A stretch of 13,106 bases of DNA from DASZZV01 sp035544835 (GCA_035544835.1 DASZZV010000124.1:1-13106), one strand, 5' to 3'; counted from the first letter of the stretch, positions 1 through 6,429 are shown. Notes: a model not told the origin generated them from the sequence alone. Program-made: numbers and translations.

Positions 1-176
1 TTTCCGAGGATGGCGGCATGACCCCGACTCGTGACGCCACGACGCAGACCCTCTCGCCGTCGAAGACGACTCCGCCGCCAGCGAGCCAGACTCCCGATCG
101 GAAGGCTGACTCGGACAATCCTCCGCCCCCCGGGGAGTCGCAACCGGAACAGACGCCCACAGCGACGAGCACCTAA
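1..176 (+). CDS. C-terminal tail of an unidentified protein, Pro/Thr/Ser-rich (5' partial)
   Basis: In the frame whose first full codon is at 3, 57 codons run open to a TAA at 174-176, while the other two forward frames stop within the first 35 bases. The residues are almost all Pro, Thr, Ser, Asp, Gln and Lys, a low-complexity disordered tail of the kind found at the C-terminus of cell-envelope proteins such as penicillin-binding proteins or of secreted proteins. The gene body lies outside the window, so no function can be assigned. It converges on the minus-strand methyltransferase gene that ends at 281. The open frame could also be chance in GC-rich DNA. Confidence 0.5.
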   Translation, partial: SEDGGMTPTRDATTQTLSPSKTTPPPASQTPDRKADSDNPPPPGESQPEQTPTATST

Positions 177-184
177 CCTAACCC

Positions 185-215
185 ATTGGTAGCGGGTTCA
201 AACCCTGCGACCAAT
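185..215 (+). repeat. Hairpin resembling a tRNA T-arm plus acceptor minihelix
   Basis: Six bases at 185-190 pair with 210-215, A191 opposes G209, and GCGGG (192-196) pairs with CCTGC (204-208) with one G-T wobble. They enclose the seven-base loop TTCAAAC (197-203), which fits the universal T-loop consensus TTCRANY. The dimensions (7+5 bp, 7-nt loop) are those of a tRNA minihelix. No D-arm, anticodon arm or CCA end is present. It starts 9 nt after the stop of the preceding gene. It may be a tRNA-derived remnant such as an old attachment site, or simply a transcription-end hairpin; there is no T-tract. Confidence 0.5.
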
Positions 216-244
216 CGAACCCTCCTTGATTGGCTTTGTGATCC

Positions 245-272
245 GGTGGGTCGCTTGCGAAGCGAGCTCACC
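245..272 (-). terminator. Strong hairpin just past the UGA-extended methyltransferase end
   Basis: Positions 245-256 pair with 260-272 (12 bp with wobbles and one bulged base) around a GCG loop at 257-259. On the minus strand the hairpin starts 8 nt after the stop at 281-283, so its position suits the extended end of the methyltransferase gene and not the early UGA at 497. There is no T-tract, so it is a weak candidate intrinsic terminator or 3'-end stabiliser. Confidence 0.4.
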
Positions 273-280
273 AAAATCCG

Positions 281-1714
281 TCAAGCTAACGTCTCCGCCG
301 CAACAGGCTGTTCGCCGGTTTCAACGACGGAAGCTTTGCGCGCGCGCAGGTTGATGCCGAGCGTGCCGAATGCCGCCGAGTTTTTGTCTTGTGGAGCGCC
401 GCGGAAAACGTCGGCACGCCACGGAATCTCGATGTCGGTAAAGCCTTCTTCTGCGAGGAGCGCGATCAGCTCTGCTTCCAGCAGAGCGCCGGCGATTCAG
501 CCGGCCCAGAGATCGATGTTTCGTTTCGCCGACTCCGGCACGGCCTTCTGCACGATGATGTCGCCGATCTGGATGCGTCCATCGGGCTTCAGCACGCGGC
601 GGATTTCGCGAAAGACTCTCCGCTTGTCGGGGGCAAGATTGATCACTCCGTTCGAGATCACGACGTCCGCCCACTGATCGGGAACGGGCAGCTCTTCGAT
701 ATAGCCCTGCTGAAAGTCGACATTCCGCAGTGCCATCTCTTCGGCACTCGTCTCAGCTTTCTCCAACATTTCCGGCGTCATGTCGACGCCGATGACGCGG
801 CCATCCGTACCAACCATGCGCGCGGCGATGAGCGAGTCGAGTCCGGCGCCGCAGCCTAAATCGACCACGCGCTCGCCGCGAGCCAGCCGGCCCAGCGCGA
901 ACGGATTTCCGGTGCCGGCCAGCGACTCCACAGAACGCTCGGGTATGTCACCGAGCAGTTCGTCGGAGTAGCCCAGGAGTTGCGCCAGCGGTCGGCCGGT
1001 GTGGAAGTGAAAACCTTTCGCTGGATTGGTCGCCACTTCGCCGTATTCGCGCTTGATCTCGCACCGCAACGTCTCGAGGAAGATCGACGGGGCGGGACCG
1101 CTGGTGTCGGGAAGGTATGGCTGCGCCTCCGGCGACAGGAAGACAAAGGTCTTGATCGTCCCGATGGCGTCATACGTTTCCGAACTCTCTTCAAGCAGGG
1201 TGAGAGAAATCTTCAAGTCGTTCTCTGCCGATTCGGTGAGGAGCACGTACTCATTCCTGCCGACGGAATTCTTGAGCAGCCGATGAATGATGATCACGTC
1301 GACACCGGAAAGCTCGGTCAGATTCGCGATCGGATAGAACGCGCAACGCCCGCTGTGGACAATCACCTTGAGCTTCAGCTTGTCGATGTTCGTGCACGCT
1401 CCGCACTTGCAGAAGCTGGAGACCGTCAGCTCGCCGACTTTGTCGGAGAAGAGCTGAAAGAACTGCAGCAGGCGCTGGCCGATCGTCTCGGCGTGAACCT
1501 CGAACTGCTCGTCCTTTACGGCGTACATGAAGATGGCGTCGCCCTCCAGCTTGGCCAGCGTGAGTGGCAGCTCGACCTGCTGCAGAATCGTCTTGATCAA
1601 CTCGCCGATCACCAGATGGCTGTGCTCGAGCGACTTCTCGTTGGCGAGCATGAAGTCGGTGTAGCCGCTGATGTCGGCGATCATCAGCACAACTTTTTCT
1701 TGCCGGAGTGTCAT
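281..1714 (-). CDS. DUF2652 (cyclase-like)/ArsM-UbiE-type SAM methyltransferase fusion, predicted selenoprotein
   Basis: The protein is 477 aa if the in-frame UGA at 497-499 is read as selenocysteine (U406), or 405 aa if it stops there. Residues about 5-215 resemble DUF2652, a class III nucleotidyl-cyclase-like fold: ADISGYT with D14, EGDAI with D59, and a Cys cluster FCKCGAC at 101-107. Residues about 220-477 are a SAM methyltransferase: motif I DLGCGAG at 285-291, GVDMTPEML, SNGVINLAPDK, and RRVLKPDGRI. The context around UGA is LWAG-U-IAGALLEAEL, which lines up with the LWGE-C-LGGAL segment of arsenite methyltransferases, where the Cys binds As(III). The 71 codons after UGA finish the family-typical C-terminus (FRGAPQDKNSAAFGTLGI). 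The start at 1714 is preferred over ATG 1720 because AGGAG at 1722-1726 is 7 nt away rather than 1. It is second in an operon, 19 nt after the cupin. Substrate is inferred, and cyclase activity is unproven. Confidence 0.88.
469..499 (-). promoter_or_regulatory. Candidate bacterial SECIS element with UGA (methyltransferase gene)
   Basis: The UGA is at 499-497. Reading the minus strand, a perfect 7-bp stem GCUCUGC (487-481) / GCAGAGC (475-469) closes a 5-nt loop UGGAA (480-476). The loop begins at nucleotide 17 after UGA and has G as its second base. The known bacterial SECIS pattern is an apical loop of roughly 3-14 nt with G among its first two bases, about 16-37 nt after UGA, so this fits at the short end of the distance range. 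The hairpin lies within translated codons, as bacterial SECIS elements do. Confidence 0.75.
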
Positions 1715-1721
1715 GGTCATG

Positions 1722-1726
1722 CTCCT
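1722..1726 (-). promoter_or_regulatory. Ribosome binding site AGGAG that decides the methyltransferase start
   Basis: AGGAG on the minus strand leaves 7 nt to ATG 1714 but only 1 nt to ATG 1720. The inner ATG is therefore the likelier start of the methyltransferase fusion. Confidence 0.6.
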
Positions 1727-1733
1727 GTGCGTA

Positions 1734-2192
1734 TTACTTCGCGTTCCGCGGATCGTCGGCGTCGTTGACGTAGTAGATGCCCCACGGTCCCTCGCCGTGG
1801 AGTTGAATCACCGTGGGCTCGCTGGCGAAGGCGAAGTGTTTCATGTTCGGGCCGAGGAAGCCGAACGTCCCCGCTGGCATCGCGGTCGCGGCCTTCGCGT
1901 CGAACTTCTGCCCCATCCCGAGGTTGAACGTGCCGGAGACGACCGTCACATGCTCGTCCTTGGAATGCCAGTGCGGCGGGATGCGATAGCCGGCGGGCAT
2001 TTGCAGGCGCATCGTGTAAAGCCCCGGCTCGAAGGGATTGCCTTCCAGCACCGCCAGCTTCGCTCCGGGCGGGAGGGCGTTGGGCGCATCCATCCACTTG
2101 ATGTCGCCGGGTGTGAACACTCCGTGGTCGGCGGCCGACGCGACCACAGCCACTGCAAGCACTGCCACCAGGAAAATGAGAGAACGTTTCAT
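1734..2192 (-). CDS. Secreted single-domain cupin protein
   Basis: 152 aa. Residues 1-20 (MKRSLIFLVAVLAVAVVASA) form a signal peptide with a probable A-x-A cleavage site, so the protein is exported. The rest is a small beta-barrel cupin: motif 1 PPHWHSKDEHVTVVSGTF carries the H-x-H-x4-H/E metal ligands and motif 2 includes PAGTFGFLGPNMKHFAF. Such domains bind a divalent metal; the reaction is unknown. The start at 2192 is chosen because AAGGAG lies 6 nt upstream; an in-frame ATG at 2210 sits upstream of that site and would spoil the signal peptide. It is the first gene of a two-gene operon with the methyltransferase fusion. A periplasmic cupin beside a cytosolic methyltransferase could suggest handling of a methylated or toxic compound, but that is speculative. 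Confidence 0.88.
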   Translation of the reverse strand: MKRSLIFLVAVLAVAVVASAADHGVFTPGDIKWMDAPNALPPGAKLAVLEGNPFEPGLYTMRLQMPAGYRIPPHWHSKDEHVTVVSGTFNLGMGQKFDAKAATAMPAGTFGFLGPNMKHFAFASEPTVIQLHGEGPWGIYYVNDADDPRNAK

Positions 2193-2225
2193 CGTGAGCT
2201 CCTTTTTCATTTTGATTTCTGGATG

Positions 2226-2231
2226 ACTCTA
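2226..2231 (-). promoter_or_regulatory. Possible -10 element for the cupin-methyltransferase operon
   Basis: TAGAGT on the minus strand lies 33 nt before the cupin start and would give a leader of about 27 nt containing the AAGGAG site. No recognisable -35 box is seen 17 nt upstream, where the DNA is GC-rich. GGAG/CTCC at 2233-2245 forms a small inverted repeat next to it. Confidence 0.3.
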
Positions 2232-2299
2232 CGGAGCGCGACTCCCGGAATCCTTACCGGCCGCGCCGGCCAGCATTTCTCACAGGGCAACGGGTAGGA

Positions 2300-2315
2300 A
2301 CGGGCAGCTGCCCGT
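2300..2315. repeat. Perfect 16-bp palindrome
   Basis: ACGGGCAG followed by its exact reverse complement CTGCCCGT. It lies between the divergent cupin operon and toxin-antitoxin module. It could be an operator for either, or a REP-like extragenic palindrome. Nothing in the window repeats it. Confidence 0.5.
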
Positions 2316-2353
2316 CCGGCACCCCCGCGAGAAGTACGCGCTCGTCGTGTCAC

Positions 2354-2385
2354 GCAGGTACCGGTGTCGGTAGCAGGTACCGGTG
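2354..2385 (+). repeat. Two 13-bp direct repeats, 19-bp period, upstream of the antitoxin
   Basis: GCAGGTACCGGTG occurs at 2354-2366 and again at 2373-2385, so the copies are on nearly the same face of the helix (two turns). The second copy abuts the expected -35 region of the toxin-antitoxin promoter. The arrangement is typical of an operator for antitoxin autoregulation, but AfsR/SARP-type regulators also bind direct repeats, so the neighbouring large regulator is an alternative binder. Confidence 0.5.
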
Positions 2386-2406
2386 GGCTTCTCCAGAATC
2401 TCGCGG

Positions 2407-2412
2407 TAGAAT
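2407..2412 (+). promoter_or_regulatory. Likely -10 element of the toxin-antitoxin operon
   Basis: TAGAAT (one mismatch to TATAAT) ends 7 nt before the antitoxin GTG at 2420, so transcription would start at or next to the start codon. No Shine-Dalgarno sequence is visible, which agrees with a leaderless transcript. Confidence 0.4.
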
Positions 2413-2419
2413 CGTCGGC

Positions 2420-2641
2420 GTGAACGCCTCGCTCCTCACAGAAGCGCTGAAACTTCCCGCACCGGAGCGAATCGAGCTTGCTGAAGCCCTCTGGGATAGC
2501 GTCCAGCGCGATACCGACGCTTTTCCTGTCCCGAATGCGCACGTCGCGATCCTCGAGAAGCGCCTCCGAGACATGGAGGCCAACCCGCAAGATGAGACCA
2601 CTTGGGAGGAGGTTCGCGACCGACTCCAGAAGCTGGAGTGA
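2420..2641 (+). CDS. Type II antitoxin, addiction-module family (TIGR02574/PF09720-like)
   Basis: 73 aa with a GTG start. The segment LPAPERIELAEALWDSV (about residues 12-28) is the hallmark of the small helical addiction-module antitoxins, followed by a charged C-terminal helix (WEEVRDRLQKLE) that would wrap the toxin. Its stop TGA (2639-2641) overlaps the toxin GTG (2638-2640), the usual antitoxin-first coupled order. It neutralises the ParE/RelE-like toxin and, with it, probably represses the promoter just upstream. It runs opposite to the genes on both sides, as expected of an inserted module. The family call comes from motif recognition and the neighbour. Confidence 0.85.
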   Translation: MNASLLTEALKLPAPERIELAEALWDSVQRDTDAFPVPNAHVAILEKRLRDMEANPQDETTWEEVRDRLQKLE

Positions 2642-2937
2642 CGCTTCCGGCCAAGTTCCGGAAAGTTGCCGAGCGCGATCTGATCGCCGCTCAACGGTGG
2701 TACGAGGACGAACAGCCGGGCCTCGGCAGCCGCTTTCGGTCCTTCGTTGAAGAAGCCGTCGAGCGAGTCCGGCTTGATCCAGAGCGCTACCCGTATGCGA
2801 ATCCGCGTTTCCGGAGGATTCTCCTTCGGAGGCCATTCCGCTACACCCTTTATTACTCCATCGAGCCGGATCGAATCGTTTTTGTTGCCTGCCTACACGA
2901 GAAACGTAATTTGGAAGCCATTCTCGATCACCGCTGA
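2638..2937 (+). CDS. Type II toxin, RelE/ParE superfamily
   Basis: 99 aa, starting at GTG 2638 inside the antitoxin stop. The family pattern is clear: AERDLIAAQRWYEDEQPGLG at the N-terminus, a central helix FRSFVEEAVERV, then the beta-sheet core FRRILLRRPFRYTLYYSIEPDRIVFVACLHEKR, ending in DHR. RelE members cleave ribosome-bound mRNA and ParE members poison gyrase; the sequence alone does not tell which. There is no independent ribosome site, so translation depends on the antitoxin gene. It converges on the regulator gene that ends at 2990, with 52 bp between them and no clear terminator. Confidence 0.87.
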   Translation: MTLPAKFRKVAERDLIAAQRWYEDEQPGLGSRFRSFVEEAVERVRLDPERYPYANPRFRRILLRRPFRYTLYYSIEPDRIVFVACLHEKRNLEAILDHR

Positions 2938-2989
2938 CCAGCGAGTCGAGCAGCGGTTCGTAAAGTCCCCTTGCAGGCCGGGGGCCGCC

Positions 2990-5900
2990 TCAGGACTCGA
3001 TGCCGGGAGCGCCTAGGTCTCGGAACATTCCGGCAGCTTCGGCGGCGAGGGCAGCGCCGCGAGGAGAGTCTCCCATTTTCACGGCAATGGAGGCCCCGGC
3101 TGCCAGACAGCGGGCCACATCGTACGGAGCGCTGATGGCGCGATAGGCCACAGCTGCGTCGGCAAACGCTGTCGCCGCCTCGTTCCATGCTTTCTGGGCG
3201 GAGGCTACGCGGCCGCGAGCCTGGCGCGCCATTCCCATCCAGGCCGCACTGCCGAACTCGCGCCCGATGCGCTCAAGCTCCGCGGCATTCGCATCTGCCT
3301 CCGAGATCTCTCCCAGGGCGATACGCACGCGCACCCCCTCGGGTAGGATGAGCGCATTGCAGGTGACGCAGTGACCGTGCCGTCTGGCGGCCATCTCGCC
3401 ATGACGCAGGTACTCGGCCGCGGCTTCGGCGTCGCCCGCAGCGATGCGGTTGCGGGCCATCGACGAGTACAACCGCGTCAGACAGTGTGACCGCATGGTG
3501 GCCCGCTCGGCGGCGAAGACGCCCGCGTGGAAAGCCGCCATGGCGTGATCTAGATCTCCCTGCGCGGTGAGAAGAACGCCCTGCCGCTGCAAAGACAGAG
3601 ACTCGCCCGACGCGCCTCCGATCTTGCGGTAAAGCTCGACTGCTTCGCTCAGTGCGCTCGCGGCCTCGGACCAGTTGCCATTCTGGAAATGAAGAGCACC
3701 GCTGAAGCAGCGGCAGAGAGCGACGGCGCGGAGCGCGCCCATGCGCCGCGCCTGGTCGTGAACCTGCGCAACCATTGTGTGAATCTCTTCGCTTTTCCGA
3801 TCACCATACAGGTGATACTCCCACAGTCAGAGATGGACGTCGAAGGCTTGCGCCACATCGACGGTGCTCCCGACCAGAGCGCGTCTGCGCTCTTCGAACT
3901 CGACCCCGCTTTTCCACTCGCCGAGGGAGTGACAGGACAGCGAAAGGATCTCGTAGCCATTCGCAATGAGCTGCGGGTCGCCCTGACGCTCCGCTTCGCG
4001 GAGACAGCGTTCGGCGACTCTGTAGGCCTCGCGATGCCGGCCCTCGTGCCACCGCAACTGCGCGAGGTGGTAGAGGACGTGGGGATACTGAGGGCTGGTC
4101 GCTTCACCGGAGAGATCGTTCATCGCTTCTTCCAGGCGGGCGTTGGCCTCTTCCAGTTTGCCGCCCGTGATCAAGGCCAGCGACGCATACCGTCGCGCTT
4201 CGGCGCGCTCGTTCGCGGAAGGACGCCAGCCGTCAGTCCGGGCGAGCGACGCTGCGGCGTCCAACTCCTCCACGGCAGAATCGAGATTCGAAAGAGCGAG
4301 GTTCATCTGCCCGAGTCGCAGCAGAACCTGGAAGCGTTGCTCATCGGGGGGAAGCTTCAGCTCATCCATCGCCACCAGAGCCTGACGGAGGAAGTTCACG
4401 GCCTCGGCGAGTCCGAGGCGCGCGGCGGCGCGAAATGCCGACGCCATCAGGTACGGCAGCGCGCGTTCAGGCTTGCCTGCCTTTCGCAGATGGAGGGCGA
4501 GGTCTTCGACGAGATCCGGCGTCGCCGACTCCATCGCGTTCGCCACCGCCTCATGGAGCTCCCTCTTTCTAACGCGCGAGATTCGTTGATGGAGCGACTC
4601 GCGAACGAGGCCGTGCCGGAAACGATAGCGCGGTTCGTCTTCCTCGATCAGCCGCGCCGCCAATCCCAACTCGAGAGCGCGCACGCCGCCCGCCCCCAGA
4701 CCGGCGACGGCGCGAGCGAGATCAAAGTCGAAGCTCTGGCCGATGACCGCAGCTGCGGTGAGAAGCTGTTCGACGTCGGTCCCAAGCCGCTGCACGCGGT
4801 CGGTGATGAACGAGGCGAGATCGGCAGGCACCGCTGGTGAGGCGTCGATGTCGTCGCGCATGGACTGCACGACTTCCTCGGTAAAGAACGGGTTCCCCTC
4901 CGTGAGGCGGTAGATAGCGGTCAGCGTGTCGTCAGAGACGTTTCGGCCCAGGCGGTCGTCGATCAGACTTCGCGTCGCTTCACGATCCAGGCGATCCAAC
5001 GCCACCCGAACGCCGAGGCGTTCGCGATAGAGACTCGAGGCCAGAGCGTTCAGTGGCGGGTTGAGAGCTACCTCTTCGTCACGATACGTGCCGACGAGCA
5101 GCAGCGGCATGGTCCGAGCTGCGCGAGCGAGGTAGTGGAACAGATGGAGCGACGATTCATCGGCGAAGTGAAGATCATCCAGGACGAAGTAAATCGTCGA
5201 CGATCCGGCCAGTGCCTCCAGCGACTGCCGAGCGCTCTCGAAGAGCCGGAGTTTGTCCTCCTGCGGATTCCCGTCAGGAGTCGGAGAGAAGCCGATGAAG
5301 GGGTTATGCTCAATGCCGAGCGAGCTCGCGCGGAGGTGATCGTTCCACGCTTCGACGAACGGCCCGTACGGAATGGCGCGTTCGAATTCCAGCGCTGCGG
5401 TGCAGAAGAGCACTGAACCGCGCGCAGCGGCGAGGCGCGCACCCTCGACGGCCGCATGGGTCTTACCGATGCCAGCTTCGCCGACGAGAAGAAGGACGCC
5501 GGCGTTGCCTGACGTGAACTCGTCGATGAGAGCGAGCGCTTCGCTACGGCCTCGCGTTGCGGGGGGCTGGCCGCTGCCGAGGAGTCGGCGGGCGACGCGC
5601 TGCCATCCGAGAAGTTGCGGGCGTGGCGGTGTCTCTTCCTCCTTGGCGAGCGTGTCGAACAATGCTGTTGTCTGGGCCGAAGGTGCAGCGTCGAGCTGCT
5701 CGCGCAAGGCACGCTTGCATTCCGCGTACTGACGCAGGGCCTCGGCGCGCCGGCCACCGTCGGCCAGGCAGCGCATGAGCAAACGCAGGGCCTGTTCGTT
5801 CGTCGCATCTGCAGCGAGGACGCGCCGCAGCAGGTCGATGGCGCGATGCTTGTCCCGTGAAATGACATGCGGAACGACGCCTAGAGCGGCGTCGATGAAC

Positions 5901-6358
5901 TTCTGCCGCAGGTGGTCGCGTTCCAGGGCGATTCGCTCCGACATCGCGCTTCCCGCGCAAAGCTCCCCGTACATTGCAAGTGCGCCGGTGCGGCGATCGA
6001 AATCGGCGTCGCCGATCAATTTCTCGAACTCCGCGACATCGACCCACACGCCGTCGCCAAGACGGACCGCGCTCTTCTCGACCCGAATCGCATCGCTGCC
6101 GATGACCTTGCGAAGATCGTGAATGGCGCGGTGAAGGTTGTTCGCGCCGCCTGCTGAATCCTTTTCCGGCCAGAGCAGATCAATCAGCTCATTCCGCGAC
6201 AAGCGTCCGCCCGGTGAGATCGCCAGCAATTGCAGCAGCTCGAAGGCGCGACGCCGCTCCCAGGCATCGGGAGGAATCGGCTGATCATCGCGTTCGACTG
6301 TGAACGGACCGAGAAGATGGATACGGACCTTTACCGCGGCAGTGGCATCGGAGGACAT
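2990..6358 (-). CDS. Giant AfsR/SARP-like regulator (wHTH-BTAD-NTPase-TPR), predicted selenoprotein with in-frame UGA
   Basis: 1122 aa if the UGA at 3827-3829 is read as selenocysteine (U844), otherwise 843 aa. Domains: winged-helix DNA-binding, about 10-105 (HLLGPFTV, LSRNELIDLLWPE); BTAD bacterial transcriptional activation domain, about 106-245; AAA/STAND-type NTPase with Walker A GEAGIGKT 293-300 and Walker B FVLDD 391-395, plus TEGNPFF 486-492; TPR-like helices from about 615 to the end. Across the UGA the text reads FDVHL-U-LWEYHLYGD, a continuous amphipathic helix. The frame stays open for 278 codons with normal coding character and more TPRs, so this is not a decayed pseudogene. Extra cysteines follow: CRC at 882-884 and CVTC at 997-1000. 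ATG 6358 has GAAGG 5 nt upstream. It lies upstream of, and codirectional with, the cupin-methyltransferase operon, so that operon is a plausible target. A nonsense mutation is the alternative. Confidence 0.87.
3800..3829 (-). promoter_or_regulatory. Candidate bacterial SECIS element with UGA (regulator gene)
   Basis: The UGA is at 3829-3827. Reading the minus strand, a perfect 6-bp stem AUCACC (3816-3811) / GGUGAU (3805-3800) closes a 5-nt loop UGUAU (3810-3806). The loop begins at nucleotide 17 after UGA and has G second, the same register, loop length and UG start as the element in the methyltransferase gene. It satisfies the general bacterial SECIS pattern at its short-distance end. Confidence 0.7.
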
Positions 6359-6379
6359 GGCAACCTTCGGGATTGCCTG

Positions 6380-6385
6380 ATTCTA
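6380..6385 (-). promoter_or_regulatory. Possible -10 element of the regulator gene
   Basis: TAGAAT on the minus strand, 21 nt before ATG 6358, would give a leader of about 14 nt carrying the GAAGG site. No clear -35 box is visible. Confidence 0.35.
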
Positions 6386-6390
6386 CACGC

Positions 6391-6405
6391 CGCGGAAGGG
6401 CCGCG
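6391..6405. repeat. Inverted repeat between divergent promoters
   Basis: CGCGG (6391-6395) and CCGCG (6401-6405) flank AAGGG in the 86-bp gap between the regulator and glyQ. It lies upstream of the regulator -10, where an autoregulatory site could be. It is short and GC-rich, so chance is possible. Confidence 0.25.
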
Positions 6406-6429
6406 CCGGTTCGGTAAATTGGAATCGGT

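Noticed and set aside
185..215. A complete tRNA gene, including tRNA-Sec
   Set aside because: Only T-arm and acceptor geometry are present. No D-arm, anticodon arm, long variable arm or CCA can be found around it.
245..283. Third UGA (281-283) followed by a hairpin, as another Sec codon
   Set aside because: The methyltransferase family ends about here (LRARK plus a short tail), the frame beyond shows no recognisable domain, and the 12-bp bulged stem with a 3-nt loop differs from the other two hairpins. It fits a 3'-end hairpin better.
980..1768. Forward open frame of 262 codons opposite the methyltransferase fusion
   Set aside because: It is antisense to clear DUF2652 and methyltransferase motifs and has no motif of its own.
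2938..2989. Intrinsic terminator between the convergent toxin and regulator genes
   Set aside because: Only short GC-rich self-complementarity (around 2972-2988) is present, with no T-tract on either strand.
2990..3775. A separate 261-aa gene starting at ATG 3775
   Set aside because: It is in the same frame as the regulator, and the 17 codons between the UGA and this ATG continue the helical TPR-like sequence. A free-standing TPR fragment is less economical than one recoded protein, although reinitiation is not excluded.
497..3829. UGA as a reassigned sense codon genome-wide, explaining both interruptions
   Set aside because: UGA ends glyQ, glyS, the antitoxin and the toxin at their family-typical lengths, and glyS and the 635 codons of ppdK have no internal UGA. 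Recoding must be local.
497..3829. Sequencing error or simple nonsense mutation as the cause of both UGAs
   Set aside because: Not fully excluded. Each UGA is followed by a SECIS-like hairpin in the same register, one UGA falls at a conserved Cys site, and both downstream frames are intact, so two independent errors or mutations are less likely.
3689..4840. Long forward open frame of 383 codons opposite the regulator
   Set aside because: The minus strand carries recognisable AAA and TPR sequence there. The forward frame has no recognisable motif and is a high-GC antisense shadow.
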